A stretch of DNA of 64,000 bases from positions 4,902,268-4,966,267 of the forward strand of contig NC_067132.1 in assembly GCF_021347895.1 (NCBI RefSeq). Reading direction: 5' to 3'. This document shows positions 49,721 through 62,884 of this stretch, piece after piece. Under the pieces are notes generated by a model that saw only the letters and a program-made list of their open reading frames with translations, ran no database searches and was not told the origin of the DNA. This stretch comes from Acanthochromis polyacanthus. Lineage: Eukaryota; Chordata; Actinopteri; Pomacentridae. The position numbers were made by a program, and so were the translations under genes. Position 1 is the stretch's first letter, and each line of letters starts with the position of its first letter.

Positions 49721-51469
49721 TTATGAAATACTGTATATGATGACAGCAGTTGGTGCAGATGTTGGAGGTGTGCAGACGGATAGAAATACATTTTTGAAAA
49801 GCGCAATCTTAACAGCAACAAGTGAGATTTGCATGGAATGTGCTATGAAATCTTAGTCTGAGCCCCTCAAGGATAAATCATGAGGATTTGGTGACAAACC
49901 CTATAGCACCACTATCACCTTAAATTGTCCTCTGTTCATCCATGGGAAGGAAGATCCAAAAATGGCTGGTTACCGAAAGTAAATCCTCTGTGTTGACCAT
50001 CAACCCTATTTCTCAAGTGTTATTATTAGATCAAAATATCTCTTTGTACATATTAAAAGTTAATATAACTTACCTCTAGCCCCAATCTTAGGCCCAACTG
50101 CAATTTTGAACATTACATAAACACTCAGGTCGCCAATCATGTCATCTGTTTCAGTTTTAATGACTGTGATTGTGTCTCCTAATGAACCACTAACAAACTT
50201 TTAATTTGCAGTCCTAGTCTAATACATCTGTAACCCCTACTCACACTTAAGTACTTATTGCACAACAGCGTGTCACAAATTATAAACCCTGAGTTATAAT
50301 TCTGGTATCCCTTGAGTGTGACTGTGTACTAAAATTACCCAGCTACACAACCAGTGGAAGCTGAAAAGGTTTAACTTTATGCAAATTATAGGCAAGCAAG
50401 GTATTGCCAGCTGGTGTACACGATCAGGGAGTAAGGGCTCTGTTTTAACGGCACAAGGCCAAAAAGCAGTGCTAGGCAGAAAGTCCTGGGTGCACTGGTT
50501 GTGTGATGGTTCAGAAGCAGTCATGTGTAGAAATGCGGCGTGCAGATGGTGCTAGGAGAACATAAATCAAAGATAGCGCTGATAAATCACTAACACCGCC
50601 CCACCATCATCATCATCAGTCACATAATACTTCATACCTGGGCCTCCCAAATTCAGTCTTACACCTAAAGCCAGACTACAAAACCAAACACATCCTTGTC
50701 ATGATGACAATACTCCCCTTTCTAAATTACGGTGACACCATTTAGGAAATGGCCCCAAGTACCCTGCCCCAAAATCTTAACATTCTTTGGGTCAATATGT
50801 AATTGAGGGAGTCTTGAAATCTATGGGATATATCTGCATATATTTTTATTAAAAATAAAAAAAAAACGAATGTGCTTTATGTTCACTATGATCATGTCTT
50901 TACAGATTCCATAATTATTTATTATAGAATCAATCACTTATCAATAAAAAATAATTGGATATCACTGAAATGCCAACTAAATAATTGTTGGATTTTAATA
51001 CCAATCACATTCTAATGAGCTAATCAATAATACAATGAGCTGATTCAAAAACTGTGTTCTTTTTATGGAGTTGAGATAATCATGACACATATTTAGCAAT
51101 ATATCACATTTTATATGGAAAATAACAAATTGTATCTGTGTTTGAGAAATGACTTCCAACTAAGTTCCCCGTTACAAAAACACCTCTGAAGGAAGTGTGT
51201 TAATTCCAGATCACATGACCTGCTCCACATGATGTCATTTCCTCCTGAAGAAAAGACTGGCCAGACTCCAAGGCTTTCTGACTTATTTAATATAAAGTAG
51301 TCAACAGGTTTACTGTAATATCTTAAGGAATAATTTTAGATTTCAGTTTTAATCTTTCTCTAAAATGTCATGTGGTGTTCAGTTGTGTTTGGTTATGTTA
51401 ATTTTAGGCCTGAAAACAGCAAAAATGTCAACTATGATACCTGTCAACTGTGTTACAAAAAGTCCTGCA
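49721..51469. other. no gene seen
   Basis: A/T-rich unique DNA. Confidence 0.5.
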
Positions 51470-51826
51470 ATGATATACTGACCCTTTATCACTCAGCCAT
51501 CCGCTTTGCCACCAACGCATCCTTCCACACTGTGATCTCTATAAATTGGTGAAGCGATCTTGCCTTTATACCTGATGGCTTCACCACTGCTTTCATTTGG
51601 TGTATAAGTCAATTTGGGGCTAAACACCTCCCTGCCTGTCCTCTCTGCTTCACCTCGCCCATAATTCATATCATACTAGGTCTAGTGAATACATCGAGCT
51701 CATCATCCCCAACATTTCTACTGTTTTTGACCGTAACTCCTTTCGCTTTGCAGCAGCTAATGACTGGAACACCGTAGAAAACATCCTTAAGCTTTCAACT
51801 CTGACTCCACTCACCACCTTCTAGTT
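51470..51826 (+). pseudogene. LINE reverse transcriptase C-terminal fragment
   Basis: Seen: 51478-51535 reads TLYHSAIRFATNASFHT. After a frameshift, 51663-51824 reads NSYHTRSSEYIELIIPNI followed by SFRFAAANDWNTVENILKL and LTPLTTF, then TAG at 51822-51824. Known: these two blocks, the YHSALRF..HH segment and the RS...P...G...F..AA..WN segment, close the C-terminal domain of many non-LTR retrotransposon polyproteins. The second block has no methionine and is missed by ORF calling. The 5' part is truncated, as is usual for LINE copies. The 3' untranslated part continues beyond the Tc1 insertion at 54049-54330. Confidence 0.75.
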
Positions 51827-52202
51827 TACAGTGGGTATGGAAAGTATTCAGACTCCTTGAAATGTTTCACTCTCTGTGTCATTGCAGCAATTTGCCAAAA
51901 TCAAAAAGTTCATTTTATTTCTCATGAATGTACACTCAGCACCCCATCTTGACAGAAAAAAACAGAAATGTAGAAATGTTTGCAAATGTATTAAAAAAGA
52001 AAAACTGTAATATCACATGTTCAGAAGTATTCAGACCCTTTGCAGCGACATTCATATTTAACTCACATGCTGTCCATTTCTTCTGATCCTCCTCAAGATG
52101 GTTCTGCTTCTTTATTGGAGTCCAGCTGTGTTTAATTAAAGTGATTGGACTTGATTAGGAAAGGCACACACCTGTCTATAAAGACCTTACAGCTCACAGT
52201 GC

Positions 52203-53273
52203 ATGTCAGAGCAAATGAGAATCATGAGGTGGAAGGAACTGCCCAAGGAGCTCAGAGACAGAATTGTGGCAAGGCACAGATCTGGCCAAGGTTACAAAAG
52301 AATTTCTGCAGCACTCAAGGTTCCTCAGAGCACAGTGGCCTCCATAATCCTCAAATGGAAGAAGTTTGGGACGACCACAACTCTTCCTAGACCTGGCCGT
52401 CCAGCCAAACTGAGCAATGGTAGGAGAAGAGCCTTGGTGAGAGAGGTAAAGAAGAACCCAAAGATCACTGTGGCTGAGCTCCAGAGATGCAGTTGGGAGA
52501 TAGGAGAAAGTTCCACAAAGTCAACTATCACTGCAGCCCTCCACCAGTCGGGGCTTTATGGCAGAGTGGCCCGACGGAAGCCTCTCCTCAGTGAAAGACA
52601 CATGGAAGCCCGCATAGAGTTTGAAAAAACACATGAAGGACTCCCAGACTATGAGAAATAAGATTCTCTGGTCTGATGAGACCAAGATTGAACTTTCTGG
52701 TGTTAATTCTAAGCGGTATGTGTGGAGAAAAGCAGGCACTGCTCATCACCTGCCCAATACAATCCCTACAATGAAACATGGTGGTGGGAGCATCATGTTG
52801 TGGGGGGGGGGGGGGGGGGGGGGGGGTGTTTTTCAGCTGCAGGGACAGGACGACTGGTTGCAATTGAAGGAAGGATGAATGCGGCCAAGTACAGAGATCT
52901 CCTGGAGGAAAACCTCTTCCAGAGTGCTCAGGACCTCAGACTGGGCCGAAGGTTCACCTTTCAACAGGACAATGACCCTAAGCACACAACTAAAATAACA
53001 AAGGAGTGGCTTCAGAACAACTCTGTGACCGTTCTTGACTGGCCCAGCCAGAGCCCTGACCTAAACCCAATGGAGCATCTCTGCAGAGACCTCAAAATGT
53101 CTGTCCACCAACATTCACCATCCAACCTGACAGAACTGGAGAGGATCTGCAAGAAGAATGGCAGAGGATCCCCAAATCCAGGTGTGAAAAACTTGTTGCG
53201 TCATTCCCAAGAAGACTCATGGTTGTACGAGCTGAAAAGGGTGCTTCTACTCAATACTGAGCACAGGGTCTGA
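52203..53273 (+). pseudogene. Tc1-like transposase, family 3, with at least three frameshifts
   Basis: Seen: the N-terminal helix-turn-helix part is open from 52203 to 52661 (KELPKELRDRIVARHRSG, PRPGRPAKLS linker). The frame then shifts near 52621 to continue as [11 protein letters not shown] (first catalytic aspartate). It shifts again at a run of 25 G (52802-52826), after which [12 protein letters not shown] and SPDLNPMEH carry the other two catalytic residues. A further shift near 53147 replaces the usual C-terminus, and the expected ending GASTQY is visible in another frame. The frame stops at 53273, eight bases before the MITE. It cannot make a functional protein as it stands. Confidence 0.92.
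52802..52826 (+). repeat. (G)25 homopolymer inside the transposase pseudogene
   Basis: Twenty-five consecutive G follow ATCATGTTGT, where related transposases have a short GGGG (the WG codons). Expansion of this run shifts the frame, and its length may be unreliable in sequencing. Confidence 0.95.
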
Positions 53274-53280
53274 ATACTTT

Positions 53281-53840
53281 AGCCTAGCTGCGCTAGACAA
53301 ACCACGGCAACAAATTTAATTCTCTGCCAGGGTGGGTCTAGTTATCCTCGGTAAGCCTCAAGGTTGGATGCTCCTAAAACTGGCCGGACGAATCACCATG
53401 AAGTGTAGAGTCAGAAGGCGGGCGTAACTAAGTGACGACAGAGGCGCGACGATTCTGACAGAAACAACTGGAAACAACTAGCCTAGCCGCGCTAGACAAC
53501 CCACGGCAACGAATTTAATTCTCTGCCAGGGTCGACAACAAAAACGACAACAGTCGTTGAGCTCCATTAGCACCGACTCTGAATAATCTTTCTGTTAACA
53601 TGTCTGTAATATACTTGAGCTTCACCCATTGACTGCATAAATAAGGCTTCACCGAACTCCCGCATCCTCTGATTTCCGGCGCTCTAGGAACTACGTCAGC
53701 CTATTCGTTGTGCTGATTGGTTGTATACTTACCCAATTGCTGCAGAGTGATTTGAAAGACAACCTTTTAGCCCGTCTCCCTCCCTGTCGAGAGTTCATAG
53801 ACCCTTGTGTCTTCAGAGCTGGGTCTAGCGCGGCTCGGCT
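53281..53840. mobile_element. 560-bp MITE nested in the Tc1 element, with duplicated left end
   Basis: The ends are inverted: AGCCTAGCTGCGCTAGAC at the left and, read from the right, AGCCGAGCCGCGCTAGACCC. It is flanked by a direct repeat CTGAATACTT (53270-53279 and 53841-53850), about 10 bp, with one extra T on the left. The left-terminal segment of about 55 bp occurs twice (53281 and about 53482), the second followed by GGCAACGAATTTAATTCTCT as in the first. There is no reading frame. The long target duplication suggests a Mutator-like or similar superfamily, not hAT (8 bp) or Tc1 (TA). Confidence 0.75.
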
Positions 53841-54048
53841 CTGAATACTTCTGACCATGTGATATTTCAGTTTTTCTTTTTTAATAAATTTGCAAAAAAT
53901 TTTTACATTTCTGTTTTTTTCTGTCAAGATGGGGTGCTGAGTGTACATTAATGAGAAATAAAATGAACTTTTTTGATTTTGGCAAATGGCTGCAATGACA
54001 CAGAGTGAAACATTTCACGGGGTCTGAATATTTTCCGTACCCACTGTA

Positions 54049-54330
54049 AACTCAGCAGATTGTAGTTGACTGTTGCTCCTGCTGATCACTTTGGATTTTA
54101 CTTACATGCATATTTATATGTACACACACACTTTCTACAGGTCGTTCACATTTTCTTCACTCACATTTTCTTCACTCACATTTTCATGCTCCCATGTGTC
54201 TTACTTGTTTACTGTTGTTCTTTGTTATGTTTCTATGTCTATTTGTGTTTACATGTGTGTTTGTTCCTACTAAGGGTCATGTTTGCAAATGGTTCTCAAA
54301 CAGTTTTACCTGGTAAAACAAATCTCAACA
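54049..54330 (+). mobile_element. 3' untranslated remainder of the LINE split by the Tc1 insertion
   Basis: After the right TA of the Tc1 element the sequence is T-rich (TGTTATGTTTCTATGTC) and ends GTTTTACCTGGTAAAACAAA, which resembles the TTACCTGGTTAAATAAA tail of fish LINEs. Its position directly opposite 51826 supports one LINE copy split by insertion. Confidence 0.55.
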
Positions 54331-57037
54331 GCACGTTTTGAGCTGTTTCACGTGAATGAGTCTTCACCTGCTTGTACCTCTCCAGGGTTACGACTTATTT
54401 CACGGTTTCAAAGAGACCAAATGATCAAATCCCTGCTCGTGCTTTTTGTTGGCCCTAATAAGTCATGTCACACTGCTGGCTGCTTGCTGGGCATTAAGCC
54501 TTTTATTCCTGGTTTAGAGAGCCGCTCCCTTGCTGTTGTTAGTATTAGCTCTGTGTGACCTTTACTTGATTTCAAATAACTTTCCTTACAATTAACCTTT
54601 ACTAAACTCACAGGGGATAACATAACAAGAGAGGGGTTTGAACAAAAGTGGAATTAAGTCATTAGCGACAAATCTGTATTTTGCTGCTGCAGTTCAGACC
54701 ATCTCACACTGTCCTGGTTAACGGCACAGTGATGCTGCCAGCAGTGATCACATGATCTGTTGCTACCTTAACAAACCTGAACTGGCCATCTACAGGAAAC
54801 ATTTTAATAACTAAATCTCACCTGGCTGCAGTCCTGCATCCCCCAGCTCTTCAGCTTTGCTTACTTCATCATCTGAAACCTGGACAGCTTTGATTTGGTT
54901 CTATTCTGCACAGTTCACCTTTCTAGCAGTGTGTGATGTTCTGTCCATTTTCACACTACTGCAGTTCCTTAGAAATGAAACTATTTCTGGCTGTGAGAGG
55001 CATTAATATAGCTCATCAATTTAAAATAGCCTTTAGTCGTTTCACATTACCAACTGAAAATAGAACATTTGATGGTGGCTTTTTGAAAGATGTCTATGTG
55101 TTTTGCAAAGGATTGTAATTTAAGATAACTGACTTCCTGTGAATTTCTAAAAACTAACTTCCCCATTTGTGTTTAACATTTCATTGGACTATTGAATCAC
55201 ATACACACATAATTACACACGTAATTGCAGGATTTTTTACCAGTATTTGAATGCAGTCTGTTGCTTCTGGGACTGCTGATGTGGTGTAGAACAAATGTGG
55301 AAATGGGGCTAATAATGAGGTAAATATTGAGCTTTTAGAGCCACAGAATTCTTTAAATGCGATGGAGCTAAAACGCTGCGCTGATGTGAAATGCTTTTAT
55401 ATGCTGCTGTTCTCTCTTATTGGGTGCTTCAGTTGAATACAACCTGTGTCAGTCCCCCAGAGGACGACTCAGAATGCGTTCGCTCACCCCAACAGTTTCC
55501 ACTGCACCAATATCAACTTAAATTTGACATTTTGATGCAAACTAATGGCTCGTTTCCACAAAATTCGCTGTGAGTGTTCTCGCTCCCAGGGAATAGATGG
55601 GTCTCTCCAGAGGAAGAGCCTTTCTGCTGTAGACTATCTATGAATTTATAATGTTGCAGAAACAATGATCATGTTTAAAAGCCATTAAAGGCAGTAGAAC
55701 TTGATCCTCAAGATAAAAGTTAAGACTTGGTATGTGGAGCTTTTGCAGGCACACTTGTTATATAAGTAGGTGGAAGCCATGAATAATGTAGTATTTGTCA
55801 TTCTTCTTGGTGAGGTGTTTTGAAAATGTCTCAGTGACAATATTGAGTGTGTTATATATCTGGATTACAAAACTCAGGGACCCTCTAAGCTAATAAGTGA
55901 AGCATCAGTCCAATTTGGCAGATTACACTGGACCTGAAAATTCTGATTTAAGGACATTCTTGCTCTACAGACTGCATGCATGAACAGAGACCTGTCTGCA
56001 GGAACCAGTGCTCAGCTTGGGTCTAAAGTCACTGCATTACCAGTATAAACCCTGGTGCACTCTACATGATTGATACCTCCATCTTCAGGCAGATGTCAGC
56101 GATTCTCTTTGAGTGACAGTTTGAAATGACTTTCTTTACTCACCCAAAGTGCTTTCTGTCGGCTTCCACCTGAGGATATTGAATCAGTCTTTCCTGCTGC
56201 CTCCTCCTCCCCCTCCAAACACACATAACCAGCGCTATTGGTGAAGCAAAGAACGTCTTCTTTTCTTCCTTTGAACAGTATGGTGGCCTTCAGACTGTCT
56301 CTGACCCGAGGCTGATAGAACCCTGTCAATAGAATATCTGCAGTATGGGAGGATTCTATTTCTATGTCTTGACTCATTTGCAGCAACTGTGGTCTGAATA
56401 AACAAGGCCTGGAAGGCACAACTGCATAGTCTTATCTTACTGTGTGGAATTATTTCTTCAATTTCCTCTACGTAGACACAGAAAGCAGTGTCATGTGGTT
56501 TGTGTAATTTACAGTCACGTCCCCCTCAGCAGTCACACCTTGACAGCACACACAGCGCTGCTGGTCGCTCAAAGGTGGTTATGCAAGTGCAGACCATAGA
56601 TAATTCTTAAATGAAGCATCATTATGTGGGTCATTCCACAACTGGAGGACATTTTACGTCCCTCCCATCAAATTTCAAGTAATCCATGTACAAAATACTA
56701 AAACATGCAGTAATTGTGTAAATGTTCTCGTCCTGAGACCAAATCTAAAAAAAAAAAACTAGGAGAAAAGAATGTTTGAAAATATTTTCAAATACCAAGT
56801 AAGTCTGGAGTTTCCCCTAAAATGTCATTTTCTCTTGTCCCACTCCCTGATGACCAAACTAACTAAATAAAAAAAACAGTTAAAATGAAATTTAAATCTC
56901 CTTGTATTTGGTGTTATGCTTTTCATTGATGTCTCTTGTAATTGTGGGAACACATTTTTAACCAACATATTTTAAATAATATTTTTTATGCATGAAACGT
57001 GTGTAACACAACATATTAGTGTAATCTGTTGATGACG
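54331..57037. other. no gene seen apart from one exon-like interval
   Basis: Unique-looking DNA. Only the splice-bounded interval at 56144-56322 merited separate mention. Confidence 0.5.
56144..56322 (-). CDS. possible internal exon bounded by splice-like sites (unassigned)
   Basis: Seen: within a longer minus-strand frame (56096-56419), an ATTGACAG|GG acceptor and a CTTTGG|GTGAGT donor delimit 179 bp. The interval encodes about 59 residues, FYQPRVRDSLKATILFKG through to SGGSRQKALW, entering in phase 1 and leaving in phase 0. It lies upstream of the vstm2a-like exons on the same strand, but it does not resemble the missing Ig half-domain. It could be an unrelated exon or chance. Confidence 0.15.
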
Positions 57038-57258
57038 TTTTTCTCATTTTATGTCTTGTTTCTGTTGTATTATGTCTCGTTTTTGTCATTTTGTGTCTTG
57101 TTTTTGTCATTTTGTGTCTCGTTTTTCTAATTTTGTCTCCTTTCTGTCATTTCCTGTCTTATTTTTCTTATTTTGTGTCTCATTTTTGTCATTTTGGGTC
57201 TCATTTTGGCGTTTTATGTCTCCTTTCTGTCATTTTTTGTCTTGTTTTTGTTGTCAAC
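57038..57258. repeat. degenerate TGTCTYRTTTTTGTCATTT satellite
   Basis: About eleven imperfect units of roughly 19-20 bp. The same motif makes up the arms of the hAT-like element at 20999-22040. The translated Phe/Ser/Cys-rich frames here are not genes. Confidence 0.85.
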
Positions 57259-57473
57259 ATCATCCAACAGTGTTCCTAAAGAATGGATAGAGCAAAGTTA
57301 TGTCCTCTCTTCTATTTTCCATCTTTTGCTCACTATATCAGCTTTGATTGAATGTCTCTCTCTACCTCATATTGTCAGGATCAGACTCATTCTTTGGGCT
57401 GTTTTCCATCAGTGGTCAGCAGTAACAGCTAGCTAAATATCTAGCTTCTACTGCTGAGAAAAAGATCACATTA

Positions 57474-59108
<1,635 letters not shown>

Positions 59109-59110
59109 TA

Positions 59111-60474
59111 GCATGGATTAGAGTAGGGTTAGCAACAACACAGAAAGCATGGAATAAAAATGGCACAATGTACAGATGTACAGACTTGTGACAGCTCTGC
59201 TCTTCTTCTCCTCACTACCTCCAGTCTGCTTTTTGTTCCATCTCTCTGTTTTCAAACATCGGTTTGCCATGATAACTTTACTGTTCCAGACAGCTTTCAG
59301 TATTTCAAACAGAAACCAATGCAATGAGCCTAGATTTAAGAGACCATTTAAATTAGGTATAAGGCGTTGCAGTGGAATGGATTTGGATTCTCAGGTGATG
59401 AGGTTGTGCCATCGGATGAGGCAGGTATTAAATGAGCTCATCCCTGCTTGCTGGAATGGAAAGCCAAACACAAAGACTGAAGCAACGGAAAAAAGAGATC
59501 TGTGTCTTTGTGATTCTGAGACAAGACTGGTTTATTTTAACCTGATGCTTCATTAAGGAGTGCTTTTGATATCAACATTTTAAATGAAAGGGTTAGCAGT
59601 ACTTTTAAACCACTGAGAAACAACAGGCAGCTCTGTGCAGCTTATTGGCAGTTTTAACTCACTGTTTGGGGTTTCATGCCAATGTAAAATGTATGCTACA
59701 TTTCAAAGAGGAGTGAAAATAATAATAATACACTGAAGAAAATATGCATGCAATGGAAATAAAATAATGTGAAAAAATGTTAAAAACTGTCCAAAATCTG
59801 CTTTTAGACATCATTCTTTCGATTGTTTTGCTTTTACACCCCCTGGTTTAATGATTTTGGTTGTCATTCGTCTGTTTTCCATCAGCAGCAGGCAGCTGTT
59901 TTCAGAACATTTAAAAAATAACTGACAAAAAAAATCTGTCCAACCTCTGACAAGCTTTTATGCACCATGTGCTCAGCACAGCTAGAGACTATCTGCTGAA
60001 CAAAGTGGATATTGGACTTAGATTCACATTCAGTAGGCAGAAACATCCCATCAAATCAACACTTGTGTTTTGTGCTGGATGTGGAACATGTTTGCCACAT
60101 CAACTAAGCTTTTATTGAGCCCTCGTTGTGTTCATGTGTTGACCCCACCCTGAGAAAAACAGTCAGCTAACAGAAGTTAGATGCAATAAGGTTTTGGAAT
60201 ATGAACAAATGGCTCTGGCAAAGGACAAATGTGTCCTTATCTATGTCATTACTGCATCTGTTTATGTGATTTTAGTCCCTCATTTTGAAATTTTGCAAGG
60301 CCTCACATGGACACACAACAAAGAGAGGCCCTTTGTGTGAAAACAAGAACCACCAGACAAACCGCATGGAGCTGGAAGTCTGTTTAACTGAAGTCACATC
60401 TTCAGGTTGTGGACAAAAACTTCACCTCTGCCTTATTTCAGTGCCAACTTTTAAAAGATTGACTTTCAATTTCC
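59111..60474. other. no gene seen
   Basis: Unique DNA. The 126-codon plus-strand frame at 59176-59556 has no domain or splice support. Confidence 0.5.
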
Positions 60475-60803
60475 TGGGCCTGGGATCTTTCTGCATGGAG
60501 TTTGCATGTTCTCTCTGTGCATGTGTGGGTTTTCTCCGGGTACTCCGGCTTCCTCCAACAGTCCAAAAACATGCTGAGGTTAACTGATTACTCTAAATTG
60601 TCCGTAGGTGTGAATGTGAGTGTGATTGTGTGTCTGTATATGTAGCCCTGTGACAGACTGGTGACCTGTCCAGGGTGTCCCCTGCCTTCACCTGAGTCAG
60701 CTGGGATAGACTCCAGCACCCCCCATGACCCGAGTGAGGATAAAGCGGTGGATAGAGAATGGATGGATGGATGGATGGATGGATGGATGGATGGATGGAT
60801 GGA
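60475..60803 (-). repeat. interspersed repeat family A, copy 5, with (GGAT)n tail
   Basis: Near full-length inverted copy, from CTGGGATCTTTCTGCATGG to GATAAAGCGGTGGATAGAG. The tail is a GGAT tetranucleotide run at 60761-60803. The minus-strand frame rich in SIHP repeats at 60593-60820 is this tail, not a gene. Confidence 0.9.
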
Positions 60804-61388
60804 CTTTTAATTCCATTCATTCATTCAAGCATTCTAAATAATAATGCTTTCCTAAACATTATTGTAGAGTACTCAAATGTATTTCTAAGCATACAGATAG
60901 AAAATGCTTAAAATACAAACGGACATTTTTTAAAGTGTCATCTAACCTTTACCTTCATACATAATGTGTTTGAGTATCTCTCAGCTGTAGCTCCTGTATT
61001 TTGCTGTTTTACTGGAAAGTAGTCTCAAGGAACACAGTTAGAAAGACAGGATTTACATATAATAGCTAACATTGCCAGTATTTTAATAGCAGCCCTCTAT
61101 ACGTGATCACATCCTGGATAGAACTGGCAAATACTTAGCATCTTCCTTTAACTACCTCAGTTAGCTTTTTGTCTGCTCTCCCTTTTCTTTTAAAAAGTCG
61201 CTGTCTTTGTAAACAATGTGCAACAAGCAACATGAAGCTGCAATTAAAAACTATATTAACCTTGGCTAACTACTATCAGCAATTAGCTCATAACAGTGTA
61301 AAGCAATTAGAATCTCCTGAATATCCAACGTAGCATGACAGCAAGAGTTTATTTAGCAGTGAGACATTATAAATGAAAAGTGTTTCTT

Positions 61389-61454
<66 letters not shown>

Positions 61455-62506
61455 CTGTAAAATTGTTGATTCACAGTTGATTCAAGGGGTTTTCCATATT
61501 TACACACACATTCACTGACCACACGCTACGCAGAGGGCTCCACGCTAATTAACTGATTTATGAAAACCACTTAGGAAAGAGTTGGCCATAAAGGCTGAAC
61601 CTGGATTCAGGCAAGCATCTATAAGAGCTGACTGAATCAAAAATGATTCTTTAAAAATGCACGTATCATGCTTATCCAAATAAAAGGAGAAAAAAAGGAA
61701 GTTGATGTGTGAAAAATGTGCTCAATCCACTAAAAAATGAATGTAAGTGCTAATGTTGAGTATTTTATTGCTTGTTGGTTTTTACCCACAATAATTCAAA
61801 AGATCAGCTCAAACAACACAATACAAGACATTAAATGACCCTACAGTGGTTCTGGGTAACAAAATCCCTCCAAACTTTGAAACTCCAGCTGCCGTCTATT
61901 GCTGTCAGCTGGGCCTGCTCAAGTCAAACTGCAGCTTTCAAATAAACAGTCTGACATTTTGGGAAATTCACATTGATTGCCATCTTAGCTAGAGTCTGAT
62001 GAGAGGATCAATATTAGTTTCATCGCTGTGCATCTACTACACAGATCTTTAAGCCTTTCTTCAAGGAGGACAGTTGTCCTTTTTGCTTTTTCTTTGCATC
62101 TTTTATCAATAGACGATAAATTAAGTCATGGTTGGGAAGTTATAGTTGATTTAGTGAGAGCATGTAGGAGTAACTGCTCGTCATCTGATGGAGTTACCTC
62201 AATACATCTTCCAAACTAAATGACAAAATATGTTTCTCATTGATTGTTCACATAATGTGTCTGACCAGCTTCTTCTCTATCAGAAGGACAGAATTATTCA
62301 TCAGTGCCTTCCAAAACAAATGGTCATTACAGAAATGATTCATAAAACCGTCTCCATGTCTGGCAGTGCTCTGGGTAACACTGGGCTGGTTTAAGAGAAA
62401 ACAAACACAGTAACGTAAATAGATTCACTGGATCTCCAGAAAACAGAAAGGCAGACATGTTTGGATGAAAGTCAACTTTGTTGTGGTTTTACAGAAACTA
62501 TACGTT
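60804..62506. other. no gene seen
   Basis: A/T-rich DNA with the TG microsatellite at 61389-61455. Confidence 0.55.
61389..61455. repeat. (TG)n microsatellite between short TA runs
   Basis: About 21 TG units flanked by TATATATA on both sides. Confidence 0.97.
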
Positions 62507-62508
62507 TA

Positions 62509-62876
62509 CACAACCATTCAACAGTTTGGGGTCACCCAGACAATTTCATGTTTTCCGTGAAAACTCCCACTTTTATCCATGTGCTAACATAACAGCACAA
62601 GGGTTTTCTAATCATCAATGAGCCTTTCAACACCATTAGCTAACACAATGTAGCATTAGAACACAGGAGTGATGGTTGCTGGAAATGTTCCTCTGTACCC
62701 CTATGGAGATATTCCATTAAAAATCAGCCGTTTACGGCTACAATAGTCATTTACCACATTAACTATGTCTACACTGGATTTATCATTCATTTAATGTGAT
62801 CTTCATGGAAAAAATAATGATTTTCTTTCAAAAATAAGGACATTTCTAAGTCACTCCAAGCTTTTGAACAGTAGTG
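62509..62876 (-). mobile_element. Tc1-type MITE family C, copy 3
   Basis: A 368-bp inverted copy flanked by TA (62507-62508 and 62877-62878). The body contains the reverse complement of AGCAACCATCACTCCTGTG. Only four bases separate its right TA from the TA of the next MITE at 62885. Confidence 0.9.
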
Positions 62877-62884
62877 TACCTATA

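Larger units (their letters stand above)
51829..54046 (+). mobile_element. Tc1-like transposon, family 3, degenerate and itself interrupted
   Basis: TA-flanked (51827-51828 and 54047-54048). The left end is CAGTGGGTATGGAAAGTATT and the right end, inverted, is CAGTGGGTACGGAAAATATT. Arms are about 210 bp, with an inner repeat GAAGTATTCAGACCC that echoes the outer AAAGTATTCAGACTCC. Without the 560-bp insertion at 53281-53840 and its duplicated target, the element would be about 1,648 bp, a normal Tc1 size. The arms differ at many positions, so it is older than families 1 and 2 here. Confidence 0.95.

Noticed and set aside
57051..57436. Phe/Ser/Cys-rich plus-strand ORFs
   Set aside because: The same satellite motif read through.
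59176..59556. 126-codon plus-strand ORF with a hydrophobic start
   Set aside because: Lies directly beside a transposon in unique DNA, with no recognisable family.
60350..60362. WWFL on the minus strand, considered as the missing IQWWF motif of the vstm2a exon
   Set aside because: Upstream residues in that frame lack the Ig B-strand cysteine and the EMSC-type context, and no splice sites fit.
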